From Thermogemmatispora carboxidivorans (GTDB lineage Bacteria > Chloroflexota > Ktedonobacteria > Ktedonobacterales > Ktedonobacteraceae), in the NCBI RefSeq assembly GCF_000702505.1, contig NZ_JNIM01000001.1, forward strand, positions 4,402,001 to 4,466,000: a stretch of 64,000 nt of DNA, given 5' to 3'. How positions within the stretch are numbered: the first letter of the stretch is position 1; every line of letters starts with the position of its first letter. The notes beneath the pieces were generated by a model, which saw only the letters and a list, made by a program, of their open reading frames with translations, was not told where the DNA came from and did not search any database. Position numbers and translations under genes: made by a program. Positions 1-9,317 of this stretch are shown in pieces.

Positions 1-1098
1 GGCGTGCTGCACACCGGTATCTACTATACCCCTGGCTCGCAGAAGGCCCGCGCCTGTGTGGCCGGCCATCGAGCTATGCTGGCCTTCTGCCGCGAGCACG
101 GCCTTCCTTTCCAGCTCTGCGGCAAGGTCATTGTGGCCCTGACCAAGGAGGAGCTACCGCGCCTGCAGGCCCTCTATGAGCGCGGTCAGCGCAACGGCGT
201 CCAGGGACTGGAATTGATCGGTCCCGAGCGCCTGCGCGAGATTGAGCCAGCAGCAGCGGGACTACGGGCCATTTACTCGCCCAATACGGGCATCGTCGAT
301 TTTACGCGCGTAGCCGCCGCCCTGGCCGAGGAGATCACCGCCCAGGGGACCAGTCTGCGCCTGAATAGCCAGGTGGTAGGTCTCTTGCCGCGCGCCGATG
401 AAGTGGTGGTCCAGATCCGCAGCCAGGCGCCGGCAGCCTCGGGCCAGCGCCGCAGCCAGGAAGAAGAGCTAAGGGCGCGCGCCGTGATTACCTGCGCCGG
501 CCTCTACTCCGATCGCCTGGCCCGTTTGACCGGCGACGACGGCGGCCTGCGTATCGTGCCTTTCCGCGGCGACTATTATGTGCTGCGCCCCGAAAAGCGC
601 CAGCTGGTTCGTGGCTTGATCTACCCTGTCCCCGATCCGCGTTTCCCTTTCCTGGGGGTCCATCTAACGCTGCGACCCAACGGCGAGGTCTGGGTCGGAC
701 CGAATGCCGTACTGGCCCTGGCACGCGAGGGCTACGGTCGCTGGCAGCTACACCCGCGCGAGCTATGGGAAACCCTCAGCTACGGCGGCTTCTGGCGCCT
801 GGCCCGCCGCTATTGGCGCATGGGCCTGGCCGAACTCTATCGCGACTACGTGAAGCGCGCCTATGTGCGCCAGGTCCAGCGCTATGTGCCCGCTCTGACA
901 GAGGGGGACCTGCTGCCGGGACCGAGCGGCGTGCGGGCCCAGGCTTTGGCCCCCGATGGCAGCCTGGTCGACGACTTCGTGATCCGCCGCGGGCAGCGCG
1001 TCCTGCATGTGCAGAATGCGCCATCGCCGGCAGCCACCTCCTCGCTGGTGATCGCCCAGATGATCGTCGACGAGGCTCAGGCTCAGTTCGCCCTCTAG
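1..1098 (+). CDS. lhgO: L-2-hydroxyglutarate oxidase-like FAD enzyme, 5' end missing
   Basis: FAD-dependent oxidoreductase of the DAO/LhgO family, which oxidises L-2-hydroxyglutarate to 2-oxoglutarate at the membrane. The reading frame is open at base 1: the first in-frame GTG is an internal valine in a GVLHTGIYY segment typical of LhgO, so the FAD-binding N-terminus lies outside the window. The rest shows the family pattern FTRVAAALAEEI, the GLYSDRLARLTG segment, and a C-terminal SSLVIAQMIVDE helix that closes the FAD domain. About 365 residues are visible of a usual 400. It is followed by 135 bp and a regulator gene on the same strand. Family assignment is good; exact substrate is inferred. 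Confidence 0.8.
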   Translation, partial: GVLHTGIYYTPGSQKARACVAGHRAMLAFCREHGLPFQLCGKVIVALTKEELPRLQALYERGQRNGVQGLELIGPERLREIEPAAAGLRAIYSPNTGIVDFTRVAAALAEEITAQGTSLRLNSQVVGLLPRADEVVVQIRSQAPAASGQRRSQEEELRARAVITCAGLYSDRLARLTGDDGGLRIVPFRGDYYVLRPEKRQLVRGLIYPVPDPRFPFLGVHLTLRPNGEVWVGPNAVLALAREGYGRWQLHPRELWETLSYGGFWRLARRYWRMGLAELYRDYVKRAYVRQVQRYVPALTEGDLLPGPSGVRAQALAPDGSLVDDFVIRRGQRVLHVQNAPSPAATSSLVIAQMIVDEAQAQFAL

Positions 1099-1236
1099 CT
1101 CGCGCTCTTCCCCACCACACCCGTAGCCTACCTCGCCAGCACGGGCTATCGATTGCGCCTGCATTGATCCCTGAAAAGACACCCCGGCCCGCGTTCTCCT
1201 GTTATAGAGTACCGAAGAGATGCAGGAGGATCGGTG

Positions 1237-2439
1237 ATGATCACGCTTAATTCCTCAGAGCCAGCCTCGGCTCTTAGCGAACAAATCCAGACTGCTCCTG
1301 ATCAAGTCCCTGGGGACCTGCAAGCAGCACCTTATGAGCGGATGCTGGCAACACTCCAGGAGATAGCAAATCAGCTTCTCCGCGTCGAACAACTCCTGCG
1401 GGCGGTCAACCTGCAGCTTGGAGAGGTACAAGAGGCCTGGCAGGGAGAGCTAGCCACGCTGAAAGGCAGGCTTCATTATCTCACTGAAGGGGGAGGCGGA
1501 CCCGAGCGCCTTCACACGGTCCGCACCTCACCTCTTTCCACTGATCCCCAGCTCGGCGCAAACGCCAAAGGCGCTTCTTCGCCCGGGTTGGCCATTATCT
1601 CCCTGCAAACGCACCCCCGCTATCTTCCGTCCACTGAGGCAGGCTCAACCACTCCCCTCCCGCCGCTCTACATCACCTGCTTCGGGCGCCTCACCGTCCG
1701 ACGCCTGCACGCCCAAGGGCCACTGATCCAGCTCTGTCGCAACAGTAAGGGGCAGGCCATCCTGCGCTATCTCCTGGCCCAACCACAGCAACAAGCCAGC
1801 ATCGATATGCTAATGGCCGATCTGTGGCCAGATGAAGAACGCGAGACCAGCCGCCACAAGCTGCAAATCGCCGTCAGTGCCCTGCGCGCCTCCCTCAATA
1901 GGGAGCAGATCCAGTCAGGTGGCGGCTATATCCTGTACAAAGAGCAAACCTACTTGCTGAATCCTGCCGCCAGCTTCATTACCGATGTCGCCGAATTTCG
2001 GCGCCTTTTCGCCACTGGCCGTCAGGCCAGCGATAGCGCTGTCACCGCCCGCTGCTATGAACAGGCCTGCAAACTGTACAGCGGCCCTTTCCTGACTGAG
2101 GACCTTTATGCCGAATGGTCGTTCCTCACACGCGAGGAGCTGGCCCGGGTTTACCACCAAATGTGCACCTGGCTGGCCGAGTACGCCCTGCAACGCAGCG
2201 ACGCTGAGGCCGCCCTGACCTGGGCCAGTCTCCTGCTAAAACTGGACCATTACGATGAAGAGGCCTACCGCAAGATGATGCGTGCTCATAGCCTCGGCGG
2301 CAGACGCAATGAGGTGCTCCGCTGCTACCGGCAATGCTGCCAGACTCTGCGGGAAGAGCTGGGACTCGAACCACTGCCCGAGACACAACGTCTCTTTGAG
2401 CAATTGCTAGGAGCCGGGACTCCCTCCCCCTTGCCATAA
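1237..2439 (+). CDS. BTAD/SARP-type transcriptional regulator
   Basis: Probable DNA-binding activator of the SARP/AfsR style. Residues 35-85 form a predicted coiled coil, 88-142 are a low-complexity linker, 145-245 look like an OmpR-type winged helix (LYITCFGRLTVRR then a DLWPDE helix and HKLQIAVSALR), and 250-392 are a bacterial transcriptional activator (BTAD) TPR-like domain ending in EELGLEPLPETQRLFEQLL, a hallmark of the family. The ATG at 1237 is preceded by AGGAGG at a 6-nt spacing; a GTG at 1234 is the alternative. The gene converges on the kinase gene at the far end of the contractile injection operon. A role in controlling that operon is inference only. Confidence 0.8.
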   Translation: MITLNSSEPASALSEQIQTAPDQVPGDLQAAPYERMLATLQEIANQLLRVEQLLRAVNLQLGEVQEAWQGELATLKGRLHYLTEGGGGPERLHTVRTSPLSTDPQLGANAKGASSPGLAIISLQTHPRYLPSTEAGSTTPLPPLYITCFGRLTVRRLHAQGPLIQLCRNSKGQAILRYLLAQPQQQASIDMLMADLWPDEERETSRHKLQIAVSALRASLNREQIQSGGGYILYKEQTYLLNPAASFITDVAEFRRLFATGRQASDSAVTARCYEQACKLYSGPFLTEDLYAEWSFLTREELARVYHQMCTWLAEYALQRSDAEAALTWASLLLKLDHYDEEAYRKMMRAHSLGGRRNEVLRCYRQCCQTLREELGLEPLPETQRLFEQLLGAGTPSPLP

Positions 2440-2512
2440 CAGCAAGCAGAGATCACCATAGCAACCACCAGACAGGCTGGCCCCCGCCTGTCCACTCGCT
2501 CCTTCCCCCCGT

Positions 2513-5500
2513 CTAGTTCAAGCGCTGGATGGCATTGCTGGCAGCAGCGCAGACGAACATCGGGAAAAAGTTGCCCGGCTGCTGTCCTACCGTGACGACA
2601 TCGGAAGGCGCCGCTCCCACATGCGCCACCGGATGAAGCACCTCGGGATGATCCACCAGACTAACGTACCAGACCTCATTGGTAGGAGAGCGCTCGGGCA
2701 CCAGGATAGCCGTCTGCAGGCTATTGGCCCAGTGCATGAAAAAGAAAGGGGCCCCCTGACTATGGGCCAGCTGCGTGCGCACGCCCGTGGTCAGATCAAA
2801 GCGGCTCAGGGTGCCGCTGCCGTCCGGCTGCTGCTCGGTCACATAGAGCGTATGGTGATCGGAAGCTAGCAGGACCCCAATGGGATGCTGTAAATTGGAG
2901 AGCACCGTCGTCACTGTTCCGCTGTTCAGATCAATTTTGACGATACTGCCCAGCGACCCACTGTCGTTGTAGAGCGCCACATAGGCTACATTGCCATCAA
3001 GAGCGATTTGATGCGGCGCCGCCAGCCCAGAGGCCACCACAGTAGCCTGACTGCGATTGGCTCCGACCGCGAGATTGACACGGTAGAGATTGCCCCCGCG
3101 CTCGGTCAGATAGAGCGTCTGGCCGTCGGACGCCACAGCCACATCTTCAAGCAGGCCGTAGCCAGAGCCCAGCACCGAGTACGTCGGACTGCTCCCCGAG
3201 ACGTTGGCCAGCAGCGAAACCTTGCCCCCATACTCGACGAAGAAGAGCCGATCACCGGCGCTGACATATTGAGCGCCGAGGGGAGTGGAGAGACCCGTGA
3301 CCAGTGTCGTGACCGTCTGCGCCTGGGGTGGCGGAGGATTGGCCAGAGCGGTGGCCGTGGCATTGGCCTGGGCCGTGGCCGTGGCATTGGCCTGCGCCAT
3401 CGCCGTCGCCTGGCTGCTATTCTGAGCCGCTGCGGTAGCATTGGCCTGCGCCGCCGCTGTCGCCTGGCTACTGACCGCCGCCACGGTGGCCGTGCTGGCA
3501 CCCGTTTGTACCAGGGCCGTCAGGGTAGCCGCCACATTGGGGGCAGGAGTAGAGGCCACCGTCCCCGGCTTGCCCGGCAGCGGCACCAGCCCCCGAGCCA
3601 GGGCCAGCGCCCCCCCAGCGATCAGGACCACAGCCAGTAGGGCCGGGATGATCCAGGGCGGCAGCAGCGCTTTGTTGACAAACTCGCCGGCGGCACTCTG
3701 GCTACGCCGCTCGCCAAGCGCTTTCAGATGCACCTGGAAAGGAATGCGCTCCTCCCGTCCTATCAGGCGCCGCCGCTCCTGCACGCTCAGTCCGATTCGC
3801 GCTTCCCTTCCGCTATCTAGCTCCAGGGGGTTCACCCGGAAAAGGTAATGGAGCCGCTGCTCGTCGTCCTCTCCTTCCAGCTGATAGCGGGCCGGCGCGT
3901 TGCCAGCATTGGTCACCGCCAGGGTGTAGGAGGCCCGGCCCCGGCCACTGGCACGCCGCGGCTCCAGCCGCAGCGTCTCCTCACTGAAGGGCTGCACGGT
4001 CCAAACGCAGTTTGTCTGGCTGTATTCCTGGGGCAGCTCGCGCGAGCGCGCCCGAATCAAGACATGGTATTGACCGGCGCGATACGACGGATGACGCGCA
4101 ACATTGATGGTCAGGGTGACTGTCTCTTGCATGCCAGGATTGAGCTGCACTTCCTGCCCGGCGCCGTGCAGCCATTCGGCAGGAACGCCGTCGACCGTCG
4201 GCGTGAACCAGTCAACGGTACTTCCCATGTTGGTCAGGGTGAGCTGCACGGTGGCCGTCTGGCCCGGCACCAGTGTCAGCGTCTTGGGCGAGGCTACCAG
4301 GCCAATGCGCTCCGAGACCAGCGAGGCCGGCCCCTGGCTGCTCGCTGTGTTGGCAACGGTAGGCGTGGCATAGTTGGCATAGGTGCTGCTCCCCATGCCC
4401 GCAGGCCGGCTGGCACCAGGAAGAGGAGCCGGCCCCGCGCCTGAACGGACGAAGGTCGCTGGGGGACTGGCCCCCTCCAGGCGCAGCCAGAAGGGACCAA
4501 GGCGGACCATCTGCCGCTCCTGCCAGACCTGGCTGACCTGCGGCATGAGACGCACCCCCTCTAGCAGGGTGCCGTTGCTCGATCCCAGATCCTGAACCCG
4601 CACTTCTTTGCCGTCCCAGGTGATACGCAGGTGCTGGCGCGAGACCTGCTTCGAGAGCAGGACAATGTCGCTCCCTTCCTGGCGGCCTACAATGATGCCC
4701 GCCGGCCTGACTTCAACGACCTGCAGCGTACGCCCGCTTTCATCGATGACGCGCACTCGCGGCACATCGCTGTAGCCCGGCATGGTGGAAATCGTGGGCG
4801 GCGCCGGGAGCGCCGACGGCGAGGCCGGCGCTTCCAGGGTGGTACGCGTCTGCAAACTCGCTTGCTGCGGCCCAGGCTCCGAGGGCATAGCTAAGGCCGA
4901 AGCCCCCTCCCCTCTCCCGCCCAGCACATTCTGCAGGGCATTCGCCAGCGCTTGCCCAGTGGCAAAGCGCTCCTCCGGCTTCTTGGCCAGACAGCACATG
5001 ACAATCTCTTCAAGGATGGAGGGAAGTTCAGGCCGCAGCTCACGCGGACGCGGCGGCGTGGCGTTGACATGCTTGTAGATGGCGTCGGCTACACCGCTGA
5101 TCTGAAAAGGCAGGGAGCCAGTGAGCATCTCGTAAAGGACGACCCCAAGGGCATAGAGATCACTGCGGCCATCAATCGTCTTGGCTCCAAGACACTGCTC
5201 GGGCGACATGTAAGCCAGCGTCCCCATCGGTGTGCCGGTGACTGTCTCAACTCCTCCCTCTACCAGACGCGCTAGCCCGAAATCGCTGATCTTGACCAGA
5301 TAGTGCCCACGCCCAGGCTCCGAGCCGGCCAGACGGCGCAATAGAAGATTCGCCGGCTTGATGTCGCGGTGCACCACCTGCAGGGCATGGGCCGCCGCTA
5401 AACCCTGGGCAATCTGGATGCCCAGCATGAGCACTTGCGGCAGCGGTAAACGCTTCTCTCCCTGCCGCTTGAGCAGAGCACTGAGTGCCCCATCTCCCAT

Positions 5501-5779
5501 GTATTCCATGACCATATAGAGCAGACCATTGTCATCACCATAGTCGTAAATCTCAACGATGTTGGGATGATGCAGGGCTGCCGCCGCTTTGGCTTCCTGT
5601 AAAAAGCGAGCGCGAAAGTCCGGGCGCGCCGCGAAGCTGGGCAACATGACCTTGATGGCCGCTGGCCGGTCAAGCAGCTGGTGTACGCCGCGAAAGACCT
5701 GTCCCATTCCTCCCGCCCCCAGCACCGCCTCAATCCGATACTGGCCGACGGTCCGACCTATGTACTCTTCGTTCATCAT
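2513..5779 (-). CDS. Ser/Thr protein kinase with FHA domain, transmembrane segment and C-terminal beta-propeller
   Basis: Membrane Hanks-type kinase of 1088 residues. Kinase domain about 12-285 with the glycine loop GAGGMGQV at 21-28, Lys43, HRDIKPAN at 137-144, DFG at 166-168 and SPE at 192-194, so it looks catalytically complete. FHA domain about 342-435 with GR at 365-366, SRQH at 380-383 and SSNG at 400-403, the phospho-Thr-binding positions. Residues 490-690 are two beta-sandwich segments, a single TM helix lies at about 708-730, then an Ala/Thr/Asn-rich repeat stretch (750-815), then an NHL/beta-propeller-like domain to the end, predicted outside the membrane. Its ATG overlaps the stop of the FHA-tail protein gene, showing translational coupling; it is the last gene of the injection-system operon. 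Confidence 0.9.
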   Translation of the reverse strand: MMNEEYIGRTVGQYRIEAVLGAGGMGQVFRGVHQLLDRPAAIKVMLPSFAARPDFRARFLQEAKAAAALHHPNIVEIYDYGDDNGLLYMVMEYMGDGALSALLKRQGEKRLPLPQVLMLGIQIAQGLAAAHALQVVHRDIKPANLLLRRLAGSEPGRGHYLVKISDFGLARLVEGGVETVTGTPMGTLAYMSPEQCLGAKTIDGRSDLYALGVVLYEMLTGSLPFQISGVADAIYKHVNATPPRPRELRPELPSILEEIVMCCLAKKPEERFATGQALANALQNVLGGRGEGASALAMPSEPGPQQASLQTRTTLEAPASPSALPAPPTISTMPGYSDVPRVRVIDESGRTLQVVEVRPAGIIVGRQEGSDIVLLSKQVSRQHLRITWDGKEVRVQDLGSSNGTLLEGVRLMPQVSQVWQERQMVRLGPFWLRLEGASPPATFVRSGAGPAPLPGASRPAGMGSSTYANYATPTVANTASSQGPASLVSERIGLVASPKTLTLVPGQTATVQLTLTNMGSTVDWFTPTVDGVPAEWLHGAGQEVQLNPGMQETVTLTINVARHPSYRAGQYHVLIRARSRELPQEYSQTNCVWTVQPFSEETLRLEPRRASGRGRASYTLAVTNAGNAPARYQLEGEDDEQRLHYLFRVNPLELDSGREARIGLSVQERRRLIGREERIPFQVHLKALGERRSQSAAGEFVNKALLPPWIIPALLAVVLIAGGALALARGLVPLPGKPGTVASTPAPNVAATLTALVQTGASTATVAAVSSQATAAAQANATAAAQNSSQATAMAQANATATAQANATATALANPPPPQAQTVTTLVTGLSTPLGAQYVSAGDRLFFVEYGGKVSLLANVSGSSPTYSVLGSGYGLLEDVAVASDGQTLYLTERGGNLYRVNLAVGANRSQATVVASGLAAPHQIALDGNVAYVALYNDSGSLGSIVKIDLNSGTVTTVLSNLQHPIGVLLASDHHTLYVTEQQPDGSGTLSRFDLTTGVRTQLAHSQGAPFFFMHWANSLQTAILVPERSPTNEVWYVSLVDHPEVLHPVAHVGAAPSDVVTVGQQPGNFFPMFVCAAASNAIQRLN

Positions 5780-6741
5780 GGGATGACCTCCAGTATGTAC
5801 CCGGCATGCGCTGGCTTGTGTAATTGAATTAGCTCTTCCAGAAAGGCACGATCCACTTTCTCAGCTCCTGCCGCCGGGGTCAGCCTGACACGCACGTGAA
5901 AGACAAATGGTTCTTCCGGCTTCTCAAAGATCTCAGGCTGTAAGCCAGTGCAGACCTCAATCATGCGCTTGAGTCCATAGAGGGTGCCGCGCCAGCTATA
6001 GAGTTCCCAGGCTTCGGCCAGCAGACGTCGCTGACGAGCCTCCGGCCAGTGGGGATTGAGCGGAATGTCCAGCCAGCTCGCCAGCCAGGGCAGAAAGCGC
6101 GTTGGACAAGTGCGCGCATCAAAGTACATCTCAATATGATCCTGGCGCTGCTCCAATGGCTCCCAGAGGTCTTCAAAGATGTGGAGAAAACGCTGCAGAA
6201 AATCACTCTCCTGGTAGATGTCGGGGAGATAGCGCAGATAGAGGCCACCGATACTCGGCCCAGCTGGCGTGCTCTGAGGCACAACGGGTCGCGCCGCTGA
6301 GCGCTGCGGTGCGGCAGTTGTTGGAGGTCGCTCCTCTGCTGCTCTCTTTTCGGCCTCAGCCGGCCCGGCTGCCGGAGGCACCGCTGCGGTCTTCGGAGGC
6401 TGCTCCAGCGCTGGCGTCGGCAGGCGCGGAGCCGTTCCCGCCTCGGCCTCATAGGTGAGCAGATAAGGGCCAATCTGAAAGCTCGCCCCTTCGCGCAGCA
6501 GGTAGGGCTGATGCGGGAGCAGGCGCTGCTGACCCACCAGGGTCCCGTTCGAGCTGCCCAGGTCCGTCAGAATGCAGCCCTGGGGCGTCAAGCGTAGCTC
6601 AGCATGATGGCGCGAGATGATCTGATGATCAAGCATCAGGTCGCTCTCGGGTCCTCGCCCAATGCGCAGCACCGGCGTCGTCAGCGGCACCGTCTTGATG
6701 ATGTCGCCCTGCAGGCGGACAACAAGCTGTGGCGTGGCCAT
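5776..6741 (-). CDS. FHA domain fused to phage tail protein I-like baseplate protein
   Basis: Baseplate component of the contractile injection system with an added phosphopeptide-binding module. Residues 1-98 are an FHA domain with GRG at 28-30, SRHH at 43-46 and SSNG at 63-66. Residues 100-160 are a Pro/Ala-rich linker. Residues 165-321 match the phage tail protein I family (YLRYLPDIYQES, then the WLASWLDIPLNPHWPEARQR segment and LYGLKRMIEVCTG), which joins the baseplate wedge to the tail. The gene follows the gp6/J-like baseplate gene by 5 bp and overlaps the kinase start by 4 bp. The tail domain alone is normal for eCIS; the FHA fusion is unusual and suggests regulation by the neighbouring kinase (inference). 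Confidence 0.88.
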   Translation of the reverse strand: MATPQLVVRLQGDIIKTVPLTTPVLRIGRGPESDLMLDHQIISRHHAELRLTPQGCILTDLGSSNGTLVGQQRLLPHQPYLLREGASFQIGPYLLTYEAEAGTAPRLPTPALEQPPKTAAVPPAAGPAEAEKRAAEERPPTTAAPQRSAARPVVPQSTPAGPSIGGLYLRYLPDIYQESDFLQRFLHIFEDLWEPLEQRQDHIEMYFDARTCPTRFLPWLASWLDIPLNPHWPEARQRRLLAEAWELYSWRGTLYGLKRMIEVCTGLQPEIFEKPEEPFVFHVRVRLTPAAGAEKVDRAFLEELIQLHKPAHAGYILEVIP

Positions 6742-6746
6742 CTCTC

Positions 6747-8747
6747 TCAGCGCACCTTTATCTGATGTTGCCCAGAACAGATGAGACCGTGACGGGGAAT
6801 CTGGACCGTCTGCTGATTCGCCGGCAAGGGCTTCTCCGCCGCTCCCCCTTCGCCAACGCTGACGACAAGATTCTCCACATACTCTACATGCTCAATACGT
6901 TGCAAAAGTCCGTATAGCTCGGAGCGATTGAGCGCGCGCCCAAAGGGCCAGCCGTTGCCGCGCGGCCCTCCAACATAGGGATTGAGGTAGCGCCGCAGGG
7001 CCTCTTGGGCCTCTTGCTGGACCTCCTCGATGAGAGCAGGGTCGCTGTGTTCGGCGACGCGCAGTTCGGCCTGGATCGAGACACTCACATAGTGGGGCGA
7101 ATGGACCTCCAGGGCGGTGCCGAGCAGACGCCGAGGCTGGAGATAGGAGAGCACGGCGCTGCGTAGCTCGGCGGAGAGCGCCAGCTGTTCCGGCACCAGG
7201 GGGCCTTCGGGCTGATCGACCTGGGGAAGGATGATGACAAAGACCTGCCCTGGACGTGGATCACCACGCCCGCCCGGCTGGGGGCCTGGAGCCAGACAGC
7301 GCGCGCGCGCTACCCCAGGTACCTGACAGGCCAGATACTCGTAATCGTCGGCGGTCACGGCGCGAGTGCGCGCGCGTAGCTTCTGAGGGGCCCGCAGTCT
7401 GGCCTCTTCCAGGCTCTGGGCATCGCGCCCACCAACGGCGGCGGTCCGGTTGGTAACATGGGCCACATAGGGGATCGAGGTCTTGAGAACCGTCAGGGTG
7501 CCACGCGCGACGTTGCCGACCACGCCTCCCCCGTAGCGATAGCGCTTGAAGACCAGCAGGCTCCCTTTCTCAGGGACACGGCCAAAGCGGTAGACGGTGC
7601 CGTCGGGTTGCAGGAGGGCTGGCCCGAGTGTGAGCGTGCCGTCGAGCTTATCGAGGGTGAAATGGCGATCGTCAGGGCCGGATTCGGCAAAGTCTTCGAC
7701 TTCGTGCCAGATCTGGGGCTTGCCGCCCGGCGGCTCGCTGACCAGGTATTCTTGTTGTGGATCAAGGGCCAGAATGGGGGTATGCTGGAGCTGAAAGACC
7801 TGGCCCGGGGTGCCATCGCTGACCCCAAGCACTTCCTCTTTGACAGTGATGGCATGGCGCGCACTGACGGTCCCGCCGCGCGCCTCGACGCGCAGCCGGC
7901 GCAGCACCGGCGAAACCTGGTAGGACCCCGGCCCTCCCTGGGCTTCGGTCAGTCGGCAGCGCAGCCAGTAGCCAGTGACGCCCGCAAACTCGCTGCGCAC
8001 CATCTCTGGCAGATGGAGGATGATCTCACCGGTTTCGTTGAAGCCGCCAGTGCCATCGTACTCTAGCTCGCAATCCACCCAGCGCGCGGCCCGCCCCTGC
8101 CAGACCTGCCAGGTCAGCGGCGGCTTCGTCGGGTCGACGCCCGCCCCACCAGCGCGCTCGCAGTCCACCACCAGGGCCAGCAGATGATTGCTCAGGTCGT
8201 TCTCAAAAGCGAGTAGAAAGGCATCGCCCGGCGCCGGCTTCTGCGGAAAGAGGGCTACGCGCTTCTCGCGCCCACGTGCCCCTTCGGGCGGCAGGTTGTG
8301 GCGTAGCCAGTTGCTACCCTGACTGGCGTTGCGCGTGAAGGTGTCGATGAGCCGCGGCGGACGAACGGTCAGCGGCTGCTCCGTGGTGAAGATGATGGCC
8401 GGGCTGCTCTCGGTGCGTACGGTGGCGACTTCGGTGTCGGCGGGAATGGTGATCTCCGTCAGCTGCGCCGCGGATAGATAAAAGGTGACAGGGACCGTCG
8501 CCGCTCGCGGTGGCTCCAGCCGAATGCCGATCAGCTCCAGAAATTTGATATAGTTCTTGTCCGGTACCTGGTTGACGCGATAGAGCAACATATCGGTCAT
8601 CCAGGCGAAGAGTTCGATCAGGGTCACGCCCGGGTCGCTGACGTTGTGGTCGGTCCACTCGCGACAATAGTGGGGGATGAGCAGCTTGGCCTGATCAACG
8701 ATATCTTGAAAGTGGCGATCGTCTAGCTTTGGCGCAGGCAGCGGCAT
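6747..8747 (-). CDS. Putative baseplate assembly protein (gp6/J-like)
   Basis: Large baseplate wedge protein of 666 residues, of the putative baseplate assembly family seen in eCIS loci. The N-terminus (PAPKLDDRHFQDIVDQAK, then EWTDHNVSDPGVTLIELFAWMTDMLLYRVNQVPDKNY) is the signature of this family. Two long beta-rich insertions follow, then the gpJ-like core with a LRARTRAVTADDYEYLA segment near residue 465 and a C-terminal YLNPYVGGPRGNGWPFGR motif before the last domain. It begins 5 bp after the gp25 stop with a GGAGGG site nine bases upstream of the ATG, and runs straight into the FHA-tail gene. It acts in the baseplate that anchors sheath and tube. Confidence 0.92.
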   Translation of the reverse strand: MPLPAPKLDDRHFQDIVDQAKLLIPHYCREWTDHNVSDPGVTLIELFAWMTDMLLYRVNQVPDKNYIKFLELIGIRLEPPRAATVPVTFYLSAAQLTEITIPADTEVATVRTESSPAIIFTTEQPLTVRPPRLIDTFTRNASQGSNWLRHNLPPEGARGREKRVALFPQKPAPGDAFLLAFENDLSNHLLALVVDCERAGGAGVDPTKPPLTWQVWQGRAARWVDCELEYDGTGGFNETGEIILHLPEMVRSEFAGVTGYWLRCRLTEAQGGPGSYQVSPVLRRLRVEARGGTVSARHAITVKEEVLGVSDGTPGQVFQLQHTPILALDPQQEYLVSEPPGGKPQIWHEVEDFAESGPDDRHFTLDKLDGTLTLGPALLQPDGTVYRFGRVPEKGSLLVFKRYRYGGGVVGNVARGTLTVLKTSIPYVAHVTNRTAAVGGRDAQSLEEARLRAPQKLRARTRAVTADDYEYLACQVPGVARARCLAPGPQPGGRGDPRPGQVFVIILPQVDQPEGPLVPEQLALSAELRSAVLSYLQPRRLLGTALEVHSPHYVSVSIQAELRVAEHSDPALIEEVQQEAQEALRRYLNPYVGGPRGNGWPFGRALNRSELYGLLQRIEHVEYVENLVVSVGEGGAAEKPLPANQQTVQIPRHGLICSGQHQIKVR

Positions 8748-8752
8748 GATGA

Positions 8753-9193
8753 CTAGCCCTCCCTCTCCCTCTGGCCAGCCGCTTCCACCGACCCGCTCTC
8801 GCCTTCCCCAGGAATGCGGTAGAAGGGAAAGACAAGCGAGCGGCGGTCATGGGTGGCCTTGATCTCATATTCGATGTCGATGAGCAGGCGCCCCGGTTCG
8901 GCAGGATCGGGGCGCGCCTCCACGCCGAGGACGCTGATGCGCGGCTCCCACATGCCCAAGGCTTCTTCAACGTAATAGGCGGCCAGGCCACAAGTGGTGG
9001 CGTTGTTGGGTGCGAACAGCAGTTCATGAATCTGACAACCGAATTCAGGCCGCATCACCCGCTGCCCTTTGGGGGTTAGCAGGATAATACGGATGGCCTC
9101 CTCGATATCGCGTTCCTGCCGTGTCAGAGCAATACGCCCGTGCGCATCGATGTGAATCGGGAATGCCCAGCCGGTTCCAAGAAAATCGCGCAT
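8753..9193 (-). CDS. GPW/gp25 family baseplate wedge protein
   Basis: Small 146-residue baseplate protein of the T4 gp25 family, the part that nucleates sheath polymerisation. Visible family features are the N-terminal GTGWAFPIHIDAHGRIALTRQERDIEEAI region, the TPKGQRVMRPEFGCQIHELLF core (in gp25 proteins the E-P-F-G region is conserved), and the WEPRISVLGVE strand. It sits between the PAAR gene (124 bp upstream gap without any recognisable feature) and the large baseplate gene (5 bp). Length and motifs fit the family closely. Confidence 0.93.
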   Translation of the reverse strand: MRDFLGTGWAFPIHIDAHGRIALTRQERDIEEAIRIILLTPKGQRVMRPEFGCQIHELLFAPNNATTCGLAAYYVEEALGMWEPRISVLGVEARPDPAEPGRLLIDIEYEIKATHDRRSLVFPFYRIPGEGESGSVEAAGQREREG

Positions 9194-9317
9194 AGTGCTC
9201 GTTCCTCTCTTTTCGTTGACCTCGCGGCTCGGTGCAGCTTTGCCTTGGTCTGCCCTGCCTGTCTGCCTGCCGATACCGGCGGCTCGCCACAGTCGGCTCC
9301 GGCCCTGTGCCCGTCTC

